64,000 bases of DNA from assembly GCF_027942865.1 (NCBI RefSeq), contig NC_134507.1, positions 34,215,711-34,279,710 on the forward strand, read 5' to 3'. Under the pieces are notes generated by a model. It saw only the letters and a program-made list of their open reading frames with translations. It searched no databases and was not told the DNA's origin. This DNA is from Odontesthes bonariensis. Its lineage: Eukaryota; Chordata; Actinopteri; Atheriniformes; Atherinopsidae. How positions within the stretch are numbered: the stretch's first letter is position 1; each line of letters starts with the position of its first letter. This document shows, one piece after another, positions 34,192 through 44,960 of this stretch. Both the position numbers and the translations under genes were made by a program.

Positions 34192-34824
34192 ATGGAGAAT
34201 TCCAACATGGACAGAGTTAATGAGTGTGATGAGATGAGAGCTGTCATGCAGGCTTACTCCAGAAAGAGAGAGATCAGTGCTCAGGAGTGTGTGACTCGTG
34301 CATGTGGAATAAAGATGAAGAAGTGCTCACGCAGTGTTGTGTTCATTCCTACTGATGACAGTCCAGTGAAAATGAGTCGCCCCATGTCATTCTTGGAGGA
34401 CACCCCGTCAGAGTCTTGTAATGTCTGGATGACGAGTTTGAGTGACAAATACAAAGCCAGACCCGAGACCCCAGAGTATGAGGAGATGTGCTCGGCTGAT
34501 TTTGCTGCTAGCTGCAGGTTTGTCAGTGCAGACCACTCAAAGCGTGATGGTGTTTCACCACTTCTGAATGAGCTGGGATTTGTCCAAAGGCGGAAAAATG
34601 ATAAGCCCTCTGTCATCAGATATTACCAATGTTCCAAGGAGAAGCACCCCGAGCAGTTTTATGCCAGATTACTGAGACTGTACCTTCCTCACCGATCCGA
34701 GTATGAAATACCAAGTGCCCATCTTCCAACCTACGAGTCTTTGTACAACTCTGGCTGGGTGCAGCTGCCAGGCTCAAACCGTCCTGAGAGCGTGAAAAAC
34801 ATTATACAAACACACAGAGACTAA
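34192..34824 (+). pseudogene. Helitron protein, segment between Rep and helicase
   Basis: A frame of 210 codons. The same frame extends upstream past this ATG (CVQSLTKYIPKKESGLSEYL precedes it), so the ATG is internal and the copy is truncated at its 5' end. The text YYQCSKEKHPEQFYARLLRLYLPHR is typical of the spacer before the helicase in fish Helitrons. The frame ends in a stop after THRD and continues for about 37 codons to ESEV, after which a frame change is needed to reach the helicase. Confidence 0.75.
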
Positions 34825-34976
34825 TATGAGAAACACACTGAGGAGATTGAGAATGCACTTGTAGAGTTTGAGGAGAGCAGAGAGCATGTGATGGATGAAT
34901 GGTGGAATCTGGCTCCTGAATCTGAAGTTGTGATGATGAGCTGCAGCAAAGAGAGCCAGACGATGAGCAGGAACAT

Positions 34977-35951
34977 GTGCCCGACTATTGTCCTCAGTCT
35001 GCTGCTGTGACAGAAATGAGAGCCATCAGAGAACCCCCAGCTGTGGATCCAGCTGTGCTGCGGCAGATGTATCAGAACCTGAAGCAGAAGCAGGCCTGTG
35101 TGTTCCATGCTATCAGAGACTGCTGCATTAAACTTGTGTGTGGCCTAAATCCAGAGCAGTTTTTCTTTTATGTCAACGGTGGTGCAGGAACAGGAAAGTC
35201 CTACCTGATGAAATGCATTTACTCAGAGGCATCTAAGATACTGAGCAAACTGCAGCTACATGCAGAGGAGTTTGACATATCAAAGTCAACTGTTTTACTC
35301 TCTTCTTTCACTGGAACTGCAGCTTTCAGCATCTGTGGCACAACACTGCACTCTCTGCTGAAGCTTCCACGCAGTCTGAAAGCACCAATCCAAGGACTCG
35401 CTAACCAACTGGATGAACTCACATCTGAACCTTTTAATGCTCAAATCATCATTATCGATGAGATCTCCATGGTTTCAAAGCCTCTTTTTGCTTATGTGGA
35501 CGCAGGACTGAAACAGATCAAAGGCAATCAGAGAGCGTTTGGTGGAATGTCAGTTTTAGCTGTTGGAGATTTCTATCAGCTGCCGCCTGTGCGCCAGTCT
35601 AAACCTCTGTGTGTACACGACCCAGCAGATACTGACCTGTGGCAGGAACATTTTCAGATGATCACTCTGACTGAGATCATGAGACAGAAGGATGATGTTG
35701 CCTTTGCAGACGTGCTGAACAGGATTGGGGTGAAACCAAAGGCAGATGAGCTGTCTCAGGCTGACAGAGATTTGTTGTCACAGGCCATCACTGAACCAGC
35801 TCTTTGTCCCACTGAGCTTCTGCACATTTTCCCACCAATAAGTTGGTTGATGAACACAACTCAGCAACACTGGCTTTGTTCCATTCCAACATTATCACGA
35901 TGGGTGCAGATGACTTCCAGAAAGATCCCGAACAGGCAGAATGGCCCGTAA
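34977..35951 (+). pseudogene. Helitron Pif1-like DNA helicase, N-terminal half
   Basis: About 324 codons. Walker [13 protein letters not shown] lies at about residues 69-80, Walker [11 protein letters not shown] near 158-167 and motif [12 protein letters not shown] near 198-206. [10 protein letters not shown] follows. Pif1-type helicases unwind the strand during rolling-circle-like transposition. The frame shifts near 35840 (after LLHIFP), where the Helitron text [20 protein letters not shown] continues in another frame. The C-terminal motifs are missing, so it is a relic. Confidence 0.85.
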
Positions 35952-35960
35952 AGACACACC

Positions 35961-36845
35961 ATGTAAGGGAGGCCGAAACTTTCTGCAGGGACACCACGTC
36001 CATATTTCTAGAAATGAGAGCTGCTCCTTCCAAAGTGGGATGGATGCCGTCTCTCCAGGTTTTCTCCAGAAAGATTGCCAATTATCTATGTAGCCCACGT
36101 TGTTTGCTGGACACCATCAAGACAACCAGCGGTTGAAGGAGGACATGCGGCTAAACATGTCATCACTGGTCAGATTTGGCAGGGGTCCAGAGAAAACTAC
36201 GGAGTCCCACATTGTTTTGGCAAAATTACACACCGATGCAACATTAATTTTAGTGACCTCCGATTGGCGTAACCGGGTGTCATTAACGCCGACGTGAATA
36301 ACAGTTTCACCGTATTTACGTTTATCCTTAGCCAGCAGTTTTAAATAGGATTCTACGTCGCCCGCTCTGGCCCCTGGAATGCATTTGACTATGGCCGCTG
36401 GTGCCTCTAATGCCACGTTTCTGACTATAGAGCTGCCAGTTACCAGGGTTTTGTCCTCAGTGGGTGTGTCACTGAGTGGGGAAAATCTATTTGAAGCATG
36501 GACAGGTCGATGGTGAACAACGGGCTTGACTTTAGAGCTATGCCTCTTCCTGACAGTCACCCAGCCACCCTGTAATCCTGGCTGCTCAGGTTCTGCTAGG
36601 GGGAGGCTAATTGAGCTAGCTACGCTAGGTGGCTCCGCATTGACTAAAGGGACCTTGCTCGCTATCGGTTGATTTTCAACAGTGCAGAGCCGAGCTTCCA
36701 ATTAAGATAACCTCGCCTCCAAAACTACAAAAAGACTACATTTGTTACATGTAGCATTATCGCTAAAGGAGGCCGAGGAGTAACTAAACATCTGACACAC
36801 GGAGCAGGTGAAAGCAGGAGATGGAGGGAGAGAACTGGTAGCCAT
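35961..36845 (-). pseudogene. LINE ORF1 with SGNH/GDSL esterase domain
   Basis: The minus strand starts MATSSLPPSPAFTCSVCQMF with two C-x2-C pairs, then a short coiled coil. An SGNH hydrolase domain follows: GSSIVRNV (block I), HVGVNDTR (block III) and a final [15 protein letters not shown] (block V). This ORF1 type is common in fish CR1/L2-group LINEs. There is one in-frame stop (TAA, 36703-36705) between the finger and the coiled coil, and at least one frame change before block V. ORF2 is absent; Helitron sequence follows instead. Confidence 0.7.
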
Positions 36846-37121
36846 GCTAAGCTAGAGAACCAGACACACCGCTAAAAAGTGAGAATAAAGATTAAAGATC
36901 TGTAGGAGTGTGTTAGAAAAGAATGGTAAGCTATAGAGTTAACTATGCAAAATTGTGTAAGTTATAGGTAGAAATAAAGTGATTATCAGTAGTCCAAGAG
37001 GAGAAAGAAATTCCACAGTACACAAGCAAGGTAACAGGAAGTGATGCAATACGTCTTACTGCAAAGCAAAGCGTCACAGCGTCAATCAACCACCACTTCA
37101 CCACTGGGCCAAGACTCCTTT
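36846..37121 (-). mobile_element. Probable 5' UTR of the esterase-type LINE
   Basis: About 270 bp lie upstream of ORF1. No coding sequence is seen; the exact 5' end cannot be set. Confidence 0.35.
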
Positions 37122-37250
37122 AATGTTGGGGATGTTCAGTCTATGTCCTCAATAACTTCACTCATGTTGAGTGAAGGGAGAGCCAGCTGCTACAGCTCCA
37201 AACAATATAGTAAGACAGGACATTTTTGCAATTGTTATCAGCACTCTTAA

Positions 37251-37608
37251 AGCTGCCGTCGGCAGGTTTTCAAAATTCCGAGTCTAAAGTCGGAAAATTT
37301 GAACTGATACAACTTTCAGGTCCCTCCCCCTCTGTGGACGAGGTTGTGCACGTGAGTTCACACCAATGTGTGCGCACACAAGCTGGGGGCAGACTCACGC
37401 TCAGCATGGAAGACGTGGTTGGTGACTGTTCTGCTCAGATAATAGATAAATAATAAACCTAACGTGATTGGTTAAAAACAGCCGGGAGCGCTCCATTTTT
37501 GCAAGCACGATTACAGGCTACAGAATTCGGGATTTTTCCTAAACAGCCTATTTAATATTCTACTTCCAGAATCAGAATATGACTAAAAAAAAGTTGCAGA
37601 CGGCAGCT
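37251..37608. mobile_element. TTAA-site MITE with a paralogous empty site
   Basis: Ends agctgccgtcggca and tgcagacggcagct, flanked by TTAA on both sides (37247-37250 and 37609-37612). The second tRNA-Pro unit has cactcttaattaacaa at this point, the empty site. The TTAA target fits piggyBac or Kolobok superfamilies; the ends beginning AGCT favour neither decisively. No coding sequence. Confidence 0.85.
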
Positions 37609-37709
37609 TTAATGAACAATTTGGGTGAGCAAAGAGAGACACATTTAAGATCAAGGAAGGTACCCAAAGTTAACCATCAAGCTTTCCGTATAGGTTTCTT
37701 AAAGCAGGA

Positions 37710-37781
37710 GGGCTCGTCCGGGATTTGAACCCAGGACCTCTTGCACCCAAAGCGAGAATCATACCCCTAGACCAACGAACC
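37710..37781 (-). tRNA. tRNA-Pro (anticodon TGG)
   Basis: 72 nt. The anticodon loop is TTTGGGT; the T arm reads GGTTCAAATCC, the D arm GGTCTAGGGGTATGAT. The acceptor GGTTCGT pairs with ACGAGCC with one G-T pair. The T and anticodon stems contain A-for-G changes (CCTGGGTTC, GCAAG) compared with the usual gene, so it may be slightly decayed, but it folds. Confidence 0.85.
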
Positions 37782-37840
37782 AAAAGGTGGTCTTTTTGTG
37801 TTTCGTGAGAGCGCGCGGACAGCTGACGTAGCCATGGAAT

Positions 37841-38635
37841 CCTGGGAATTTGTGATTGCTTTCTTTCTTCTTTGACTTTTCCAGAGCAATGAGCCTATAT
37901 TGTTTGGAGTTGGCTCTCCCTTCACTCAACATGAGTGAAGTTATTAGGCACATACACTGAACAGCCCACAAAAACTCCTGAGACCAATGAGTCAATACTC
38001 ACCGCCAGGTTCCACCAATTCACTTCACATTTTATCAAGAAGCCCAACTTTAAGATAGAACAGGTCTATATCTCCATTTCTCTACCATTGACTTGAAGTG
38101 TTTCAATCTGGATTTATAGAACAAATACCAAAAATGCTTTAGATAATACTGCAGAGGGTGTGCTTACATGATACAGGTACTTATGAGTGGATCTGTCTTT
38201 CAAATTCCAGATAAGAAATTCATTTAAGAAGGACTTGAAGCAACTTCAGAATGAGTGGTGGAGGTTTGAGCTGTATTTCCATATTTGGGGCTTTGATTCC
38301 AAATGCATTCAATGTTATAGTCAAAACGATACCCTCGGAAGGTACGTTCGATCATCGAATAGAAACATCCTACAACTTTCAGTTCAGCTCACTCAATGTC
38401 AGTGTTGCTTCCATCTTGTTTATTTTTTTTATTTCAAAGTTCTCTTATTCTAAAGTGGAGATTAGTTGCCAAAAGTATGTGTAAATGAATCTGTAACACT
38501 ACAAATCCCTGCTGTGAGTGTAAACTTGTGGAGGGTCAACGTAAACCCCAAGTAAAAGCCGGGATAACGGTTTGTCTAGCTAAAAATTGCATTGTAAAAA
38601 AAAGAAGAGTTGTTCACTTAACTGTCAGTGGCTTC
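37841..38635. other. Unassigned sequence with an inverted partial copy of the tRNA-Pro unit
   Basis: 37895-37972 is an inverted copy of 37129-37211. The remainder has no recognised gene. Confidence 0.5.
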
Positions 38636-38972
38636 AATGTTGGGGATGTTCAGTCTATGTCCTCAATAACTTCACTCATGTTGAGTGAAGGGAGAGCCAG
38701 CTGCTACAGCTCCAAACAATATAGTAAGACAAGACATTTTTGCAATTGTTATCAGCACTCTTAATTAACAATTTGGGTGAGATCAAGGAAGGTACCCAAA
38801 GTTAACCATCAAGCTTTCCGTAAGCTTTTCTTAGAGTAGGAGGGCTCGTCCGGGATTTGAACCCGGGACCTCTCGCACCCGAAGTGAGAATCATACCCCT
38901 AGACCAACTAGCCAGAAGGTGGACATTTTGCGCTTCGTGAGAGTGCACGGACAGCTGACGTAGCCATGGAAT
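38636..38972 (-). repeat. tRNA-Pro repeat unit, copy B
   Basis: Homologous to 37122-37840 without the MITE. The similarity stops where a TIR element (cagtggcgtg) begins. Confidence 0.8.
38842..38913 (-). tRNA. tRNA-Pro (anticodon CGG)
   Basis: 72 nt. The anticodon loop is TTCGGGT; T arm CCCGGGTTCAAATCCCGG is perfect. One mismatch lies in the acceptor stem (GGCTAGT with ACGAGCC) and one in the anticodon stem (CTCAC with GCGAG). It may be a pseudogene or tolerate these. Confidence 0.75.
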
Positions 38973-39833
38973 CAGTGGCGTGCATACATAGACATCAGGG
39001 GCCTCATGTACAAAGCGTGCGTACGCACAAAATAGTGGCGTACGTTTTCACGTCAACGATCAGATCAAGAACGAAAAGACCGTGGAAATGTGCGGTGCCT
39101 CACGGCAGCTTCAGGGCTGGCGTACGCACGTTTCTACAGCTGTTGATTCTTTGGCGACACCTAAGGTGATGTTGGGAAACTGTTATAATAAATAAATGTG
39201 AAAACAATTAGTCCTCAGACAGTGATGTGCACATTTGAGATGGATGAACAATTAATACTGATCAACAATTAACACACCCATGTGTCTCCATTTACACGAG
39301 CGGATATAAAAACAGCGCAAAGTGGTGCAATGCATACCATTAAAAACAATGGCTGCTTAAATTAGAAGACTTTGCAAATGGTGCAATTCGAAGAGAGCGT
39401 GTGTTCACTACAACAGAGAGGATTAGCTGGCATATGATGGCGACTGACTCATTAGCCGTTTTGAGGGAAATCCTCCTGGAACTGTGCGCAGAGCTGCGGC
39501 CGGCGTTGGAGCGCAACACAGCGAGGAGCCATGCGCTGCCTGTGCTCACAGGTGATGTGCACACTGGGGTTCCAACCGGAGCATTCCAGAGGCAGGTCGC
39601 CAACCGATTGGGACTGTGCCAGCCGAGCCATGCCAGCAGTGTGGGACAGAATTATCCGCATCTCAGCCACGTATATCAAATTCCCAACAGGCCAACATTA
39701 AAGACCTCATGACACCTGGAGACGACTTTTTTTTGTTTAGTCTGAAATAACTATTATTTTCGAGTTGAAATACATTTTTGTGATAAATATGCCCGGTTCT
39801 CTGTTATTTTCTAAATTTGAACGCACGCCACTG
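38973..39833 (+). mobile_element. TIR element with Harbinger remains inside
   Basis: Outer ends cagtggcgtgcatac and gaacgcacgccactg are inverted repeats. Near 38990 ggggcctcatgtacaaag and gcgtgcgtacgcacaaaa are the start of a fish PIF/Harbinger element, so one element may lie inside another. No clear target duplication for the outer pair. Confidence 0.5.
39390..39712 (+). pseudogene. PIF/Harbinger transposase N-terminal fragment
   Basis: The frame from 39401 includes LCAELRPALERNTARSHALP, then GAFQRQVANRLGLCQPSHAS and YPHLSHVYQIPNRPTLK, matching the start of HARBI1-like transposases (HTH region). The DDE catalytic part is missing, and frame changes are likely near 39545-39640. Confidence 0.6.
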
Positions 39834-40003
39834 AAATCCACAGGCCAGTGTCCCGCCAACGTTCCAACATAAAAATGACGTATGCTCCGGAACGTCTGCT
39901 CCCTCCTCCTCTCTCCTCTCCGCACACTTTAGACTGTTCGCGGCAGCACACCGACTCATCTACTACTGGCATTGGCTCACACCTCCCACAAGTACACCTA
40001 AAG

Positions 40004-40390
40004 CAGGGGTGGCCAACCGGTCAGAGACTAAGAGCCGCATTTTTTACTGTGTTACCACAAAGAGCCACATTATTTGGAAAAATGACCGAATTCTCTCCGT
40101 TCCATCCGTCTGTTCTTGACTCGCTCTCTCGTCTCGGTCACATCAGCGCTGATATTAAACCCACGAACCGAGCAAAATGAGTCAAAAACAGGCGTGTTTG
40201 GAAAGCTTCTTCCCACTGAGGAGACGGAAGAAGAGGCTAAGAAAAAGAAAGCTGCATTTTGAAGACATGTTTCAGCGTTACCATAGCGACCAGAGAGCGT
40301 TAGGAGGCAGAGAGGATGTCAGGAGGACGCTGCTAATAAAGTTAAATCCAAGTACACAGTGGATTCAAGTTTATTATTATATTTACTAAA
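40004..40390 (+). mobile_element. hAT transposon relic (Charlie/ZBED-like), 5' end and first codons
   Basis: Begins caggggtggccaaccgg with agagccgcatttttta and agagccacatt, typical of a fish hAT group. At 40177 it encodes MSQKQACLESFFPLRRRKKR, the usual opening of this transposase type. The catalytic region is absent. Confidence 0.6.
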
Positions 40391-41792
40391 TACCACAGAG
40401 TCTGTGATTGTTTCATTTAATTTGTAGTATTTATCCGCCACACCTGAAAGGCCGGTCCGTGAAAATATTGTCTGACATTAAAAGAAAAAGAATAAAATTA
40501 TATCCAAGACTTGTGGAAAGAAGTAAAATGATTTAAAAGCAAATAAAGCAATAAGCAGCAGGAGGAAGCAGAGACACGTCTGCACTCTTCAGAAGCAGGA
40601 AGCAAAGTCTTTAGAGGTCAAGTTAGCGACTGAAAAACTTACCTGTCCTGTGCAGGTCGTCCACTTTTGTGTAACACCCCATCTTTGAATGTATAAGCAG
40701 TCATAAAGTTGAGACTTCTTCAGAGCTGCAGCCAGCGCTGTTTCTCTCCTTCAGGAAGTCAAATGAAACTGAAACGTTGATGCGGTCTCACTGAGCTTTG
40801 TTAACAGAAGTTTCCTCCACAGAGGACAAGCTGCTGATCCTGGATCTGCTGAGATGTCCCAGGCCATTGTTGGCTTTGGTCCTCATACATTTAACTTTGT
40901 CCTGAGAAAGGAGAAGTTCCAAAAAGGGAAACAGGGACTGTTTCTGCATTTGACATAGACTATATCATGCTGACGTTGATCTGGGGCTGCAGTTTTTCAT
41001 TTAGTTTCAGACTTGTTGGATTGAAATGTTGATGAGTTTCTGTGGCAGATAGGCTCCAGTCCCCCTGAAACCAGGTAAAGCAAATGGAAGGATGGAGAGT
41101 TTGCTCCATTGAATGTAAAGTTATCCTGAAGATAACGGGCAGGATTTGAACCAGCTGTTGCACCACTGGCAAGTTATGGTCTCTGTGAAACTCACCAAGC
41201 CACCTTCACACTTGGAGATGTCTCTGGAGTGTTTTTCAATTTGTATTTTTAGTGTTTGGAGCTGAAACTTCACTGAGTCATAAGTTTTGATCCCAGAACC
41301 TCTGAGGTTGAAAACATTCACCAAACAGTCTGAGCTATTCTTCCAGACACTCAGATGTGCTGTCCTACAGCTCTTCTCTCTGGACTTTGACCTATAAAAT
41401 ACAGAAACACATCACCTTACATTCATGATTTTTGACCTTTACTTGTTATTGAACTCAGTCAGGAACCTTTCTGTGCAGAAAAACTGTTCCACTGAACCCT
41501 TTGCTCTGATTTCTGCACAGGCAGCAGTTCCATAATGAATCAGTCGGGGTGTTGAAAGGAATGTTCACGTGACATCGAACACAGAACCGTCTCCATTCAC
41601 CTCAACAGTAAATATCATCTTCTCCCGTCCACACCAGCTCTGTGAAGAATGTTAGCTGCAGTTCTTCATTCACCATCCCGTCTTCTGTGTCACACAGAAC
41701 AGCAAATGAAGAAGTAAAGGAAGTAAATCAGATCTTCTATGTGTCCAATGAGTGTGATCCTGACCGTATCCAAGCCAGTCAAACTTCTGTTT
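40391..41792. other. Unassigned sequence
   Basis: No gene recognised. ggctccagtccccctgaaac near 41050 resembles tails of dispersed fish repeats. No open frame above about 70 codons that looks coding. Confidence 0.5.
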
Positions 41793-42149
41793 AGTTCAGT
41801 TCAGTTCAGTTTACTTTATTGGTACCCGTAGGTAAACTGGTTTTGCAGTTTAAGAGAGAGATGGGTGTCCTTACATACAAGCTACAAGACACATGACACA
41901 TATAAACATGGAATCTAAAAAACACATATAGGCTACACAAGAATAAATAATACAAGGACAGTGCTGACATATAACATACAACATATATGTACGCAAGAAG
42001 CAGAACTGCAGTGGGATGACCATAAGGCTTCATGCAGTTATTGAAGAACTATGGCAGTTAAAATGCAATTTAAGTGCAAAAGCATTGCTACAAGTAAATA
42101 CATAACCTGCAAGTGCATTGGAAACATAATAATCCACAGGAAATTTGTC

Positions 42150-44420
42150 TTACATCTTATGTAGCAGAATAACTGCAGCTGGGACAAAACTGTTTTTGAA
42201 TCTGTTGGTTCTGCAACCAGGAACTCCCAGCCTCCGTCCAGAGGGGAGGTACTGGAATTCATTATTCAAGGGGTGTCGGCTATCATCCAGGATACCCATT
42301 GCTATCCGCTGTAGTTGTCTTGTGTATAGGGAAGAAGGGTGCAGCTGTGTCTCCCCAATTAGTTTGCTTGACCACTTGACAATTTGGTATAGGCGGTTCT
42401 TGTGTGTAAGGGGAATATTGCCAAACCATGATGCTAAAGAAAAAGATATAATTGATTCAATAAAAGAGTGATAAAACAAAATCATCATGGTCTTGTCAAC
42501 ATTAAACTGGTAAAGCTTCCTCAAACAGTGTAACCGCTGTTGTCCTTTTTTGCATATAGCCTCACAATTCTCCTGGAGATTTAGTTTGGCGTCGATGATT
42601 GTCCCTAAGCATTTATAGGATTTAACTTGTTCCACTATTTGACCTTTCATAGTGGTGGCCTCATGCCTAGGATTGTTTCCAAAATCAATGTGCATATCCT
42701 TTGTTTTTGCTATGTTCAGTTGAAGATATGATTCCTCACACCACTGTACAAAATCTTCTACTATTGGTCCATGACCTCGTTCGTTCTTCTGTAGCAAGCT
42801 TACAATGACAGAGTCATCTGCATATTTAATTATGGTCCTATTAGCAAAAGTACTCTGACACATGTTTGTATACAGGATGAACAGGAGGGGTGAGAGTGCG
42901 CACCCTTGTGGCGAGCCTGTGGAGGAGCAAAGTTGACTGGACATGACTCCATTCACCCTGACTTCCTGTGTCCTATTAATTAAAAAGTCTAAAATCCAAC
43001 CAACAAGATTAAAACTTAAAGAAAATTGTGTAAGAAGACGGTTTATTAAAATGTGTGGTTGGATGGTGTTAAAAGCTGATGAAAAGTCAATAAATAAAAC
43101 TTGTGCATGTGACCCACTTCCTTCAAGATGTTTAAGAAGCTGATGGAGTAGGGTGATGGTAGCATCTTCCACTCCTCTGTTCGGCCTGTAGGCAAACTGC
43201 ATGGGGTCCAATGCATTTTCTGTGTGCCTTAAGATGTGTGACCTTATCAATTTTTCAAAATTTTTCATTACAATTGAGGTTAGGGCAATGGGTCTAAAAT
43301 CGTTCAAAGTACTTGGCCTGCCACATTTCGGGACAGGGACCACAACAGCGTGTTTCCATACCTTGGGTACATGTTGTGTCTGCAGAGATTTATTAAAAAT
43401 GAGCTGGAATATTGAGCTCAACTCTTTTGCACATGTCTTAATTACACGCCCACAGATATTGTCTGGTCCATAACTTTTATTAACCTTTGTCTTGAAGAAG
43501 ACATTTTCAACATCTCTACATGTGATGCTGGTGTGCTGACCATCTTTGAGTTTGCACTGGAGTTTTCCAATTTCCTGGCTGAAATCAAACTTATCAAAAC
43601 GGTTATAAAAACAATTCAAGGCACTTGCAAGCTCATCATCAGATTTAAAACCTTCAAGGGATATATGGTTACTTTTACTCTGGTTCTGGATACCAGCCAT
43701 AGTTTTCATACAGGACCAGGCAGAGCCAAGGTTATTCTCAGCCATTCTTTGTTCGAGTTTGGACTTATATCTTTGTTTGGCTTTAGATATCTCAGTTTTC
43801 AGTTCTCTGGTGGCTACATGTAGATCAGTAGCAGTACCCTGCTTGTGAGCCTGCCTTTTTCTCTGTAAACAGCTTTTAATAGTCCCATTTACCCATGGCT
43901 TGTTGTTTGGGTAAATCTTGATCTGTTTACATGGGATAATCATATCCCTACAAAAAGCCACATATGAACACATCACATCAGTGAGTTCATCCAAATCATT
44001 ACAGGAGTCTGTAAAAGTGTCCCAGTCTGTGCAGTCATAACATTCCTGAAGGCACATAACTGAATCCTCAGTCCATTCCTTTACTTCCTTGATTTGCACT
44101 TGTTCCCTTCTCAAGACAGATCTGTACTTGGGAATGAGTTGAACACAGTTATGGTCTGCAGAGCCCAGCGGGGGCAGTGGAATCGATTTGTAGGCGTCCT
44201 TCACTGTACCATAACAGAGATCCAGTGTCTTTCCCCGCCTGGTTGGACAGGTGACATACTGATAAAAGTCTCTCACGGAATGTTTTAACGTCACATGATT
44301 GAAGTCACCTAGGATAAAGTTCTTAGCGTCGGGATAGGTGATCCAAAACCGTCGATCCACAGTTCTCGGTCCTGGTCGTGCCCAGACAACCAGGTCTCCG
44401 TGAAGGCCAAGACGCAGCAT
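42150..44420 (-). CDS. LINE ORF2, endonuclease remnant and complete reverse transcriptase
   Basis: About 756 codons without a stop. GDFN (38-41) and GSADHN (about 86-91) are the last endonuclease motifs; the first third of the endonuclease is missing because of an internal deletion. The RT includes SYGPDNI, RPIALTSIVMKNFEKL, LFIDFSSAFNTI, GSPQGCALSPLLF and the catalytic YADD at about 527-530. The C-terminal end reads CRTNRFKNSFVPAA, typical of this LINE group. With the endonuclease incomplete the copy should not move by itself, yet the RT is intact, which points to a young insertion. The ATG taken is simply the first in the frame and lies in out-of-frame endonuclease sequence. Confidence 0.8.
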   Translation of the reverse strand: MLRLGLHGDLVVWARPGPRTVDRRFWITYPDAKNFILGDFNHVTLKHSVRDFYQYVTCPTRRGKTLDLCYGTVKDAYKSIPLPPLGSADHNCVQLIPKYRSVLRREQVQIKEVKEWTEDSVMCLQECYDCTDWDTFTDSCNDLDELTDVMCSYVAFCRDMIIPCKQIKIYPNNKPWVNGTIKSCLQRKRQAHKQGTATDLHVATRELKTEISKAKQRYKSKLEQRMAENNLGSAWSCMKTMAGIQNQSKSNHISLEGFKSDDELASALNCFYNRFDKFDFSQEIGKLQCKLKDGQHTSITCRDVENVFFKTKVNKSYGPDNICGRVIKTCAKELSSIFQLIFNKSLQTQHVPKVWKHAVVVPVPKCGRPSTLNDFRPIALTSIVMKNFEKLIRSHILRHTENALDPMQFAYRPNRGVEDATITLLHQLLKHLEGSGSHAQVLFIDFSSAFNTIQPHILINRLLTQFSLSFNLVGWILDFLINRTQEVRVNGVMSSQLCSSTGSPQGCALSPLLFILYTNMCQSTFANRTIIKYADDSVIVSLLQKNERGHGPIVEDFVQWCEESYLQLNIAKTKDMHIDFGNNPRHEATTMKGQIVEQVKSYKCLGTIIDAKLNLQENCEAICKKGQQRLHCLRKLYQFNVDKTMMILFYHSFIESIISFSLASWFGNIPLTHKNRLYQIVKWSSKLIGETQLHPSSLYTRQLQRIAMGILDDSRHPLNNEFQYLPSGRRLGVPGCRTNRFKNSFVPAAVILLHKM

Positions 44421-44789
44421 TCCCCAAAATCCTTCTGCAGCTGGACGTTTCCCTGCAGCTCATCGAGTTTATTCCTAAGGGATTGTACATTTCCTAAAAT
44501 CATGGTGGGGAGGGGGATCCGTTTCAGACACCGCTTCCTCCGGCGTAAACGAACACCTCCGCTTCCTCTTTTTTCCCTGCCATGCCGAGTGTTCGGGCTT
44601 GTGATCTTTTCTTATACAGTCTGGTAAGTTTAAAACCGCATCTGGTGTGTTGTGCGCGCCCTCAAAGCGAAGTGGAAGCAACTGGTCTCTGCTGTACACA
44701 GTTCTTGCTTGGGCGGCCTGCATTGTGTCTCGGGCAAGCAGCAGGCATGACACCAGAATCGAAGTTACAACCAGATAGAAAAGTTCCAT
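44309..44789 (-). pseudogene. 5' part of the LINE ORF: leader and endonuclease start
   Basis: From 44789 the frame reads TVYSRDQLLPLRFEGAHNT, usual near the start of this LINE's protein. It must change frame near 44500 to continue with MILGNVQSLRNKLDEL and CCVLAFTETWLSG, the first endonuclease motifs. It then runs into the deletion noted for the main ORF. Confidence 0.6.
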
Positions 44790-44960
44790 TTTTGTTTTGT
44801 ATCGTCAGTTCAGGGTGAAATGACGTGGACAAACTTTAAACAGACTTCAGACAAACGTCAGGACTCTTAAGACTTATACAACCAATTAAAACAAACATAT
44901 CGGACGCCAAACTCTCCCTGCCAGTCGCTGCGTGTGCAAGCGCCTGTGGCTCTTGCTCAC

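Larger units (their letters stand above)
34077..35960 (+). mobile_element. Helitron fragment (middle region plus Pif1-like helicase)
   Basis: A piece of a fish Helitron reading frame. It contains the segment after the Rep domain and much of the Pif1-family helicase. The HUH Rep nuclease, the element ends (TC...CTRR with 3' hairpin) and the C-terminal helicase motifs are not seen. On the right it runs into a LINE in the opposite direction at about 35960. Confidence 0.8.
37122..37840 (-). repeat. tRNA-Pro repeat unit, copy A (split by a MITE)
   Basis: The unit recurs at 38636-38972. It holds a hairpin-bearing block (cttcactcatgttgagtgaag), a stretch ending in gctttccgta, and a tRNA-Pro gene. 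An inverted copy of its first 80 bp lies just beyond, at about 37895-37972, so copy A is flanked by inverted repeats. Removing the MITE makes both copies about the same length. Confidence 0.8.
41793..44960 (-). mobile_element. CR1-group LINE (Rex1-like), RT largely open
   Basis: The 3' end on minus is ACCAATAAAGTAAACTGAAC followed by short ACTGA repeats (41793-41815), a LINE-type microsatellite tail. The coding parts are given below. The 5' boundary near 44960 is approximate. The Rex1-like call is by eye from RT and C-terminal text. Confidence 0.7.

Noticed and set aside
20573-39000. Link between the LTR element's tRNA-Pro primer site and the two nearby tRNA-Pro genes
   Set aside because: tRNA-Pro is a common primer and these genes are 10-16 kb away in separate repeats, so proximity is probably chance.
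41130-41170. B-box-like text ggatttgaaccagc
   Set aside because: No A box or cloverleaf can be formed around it.
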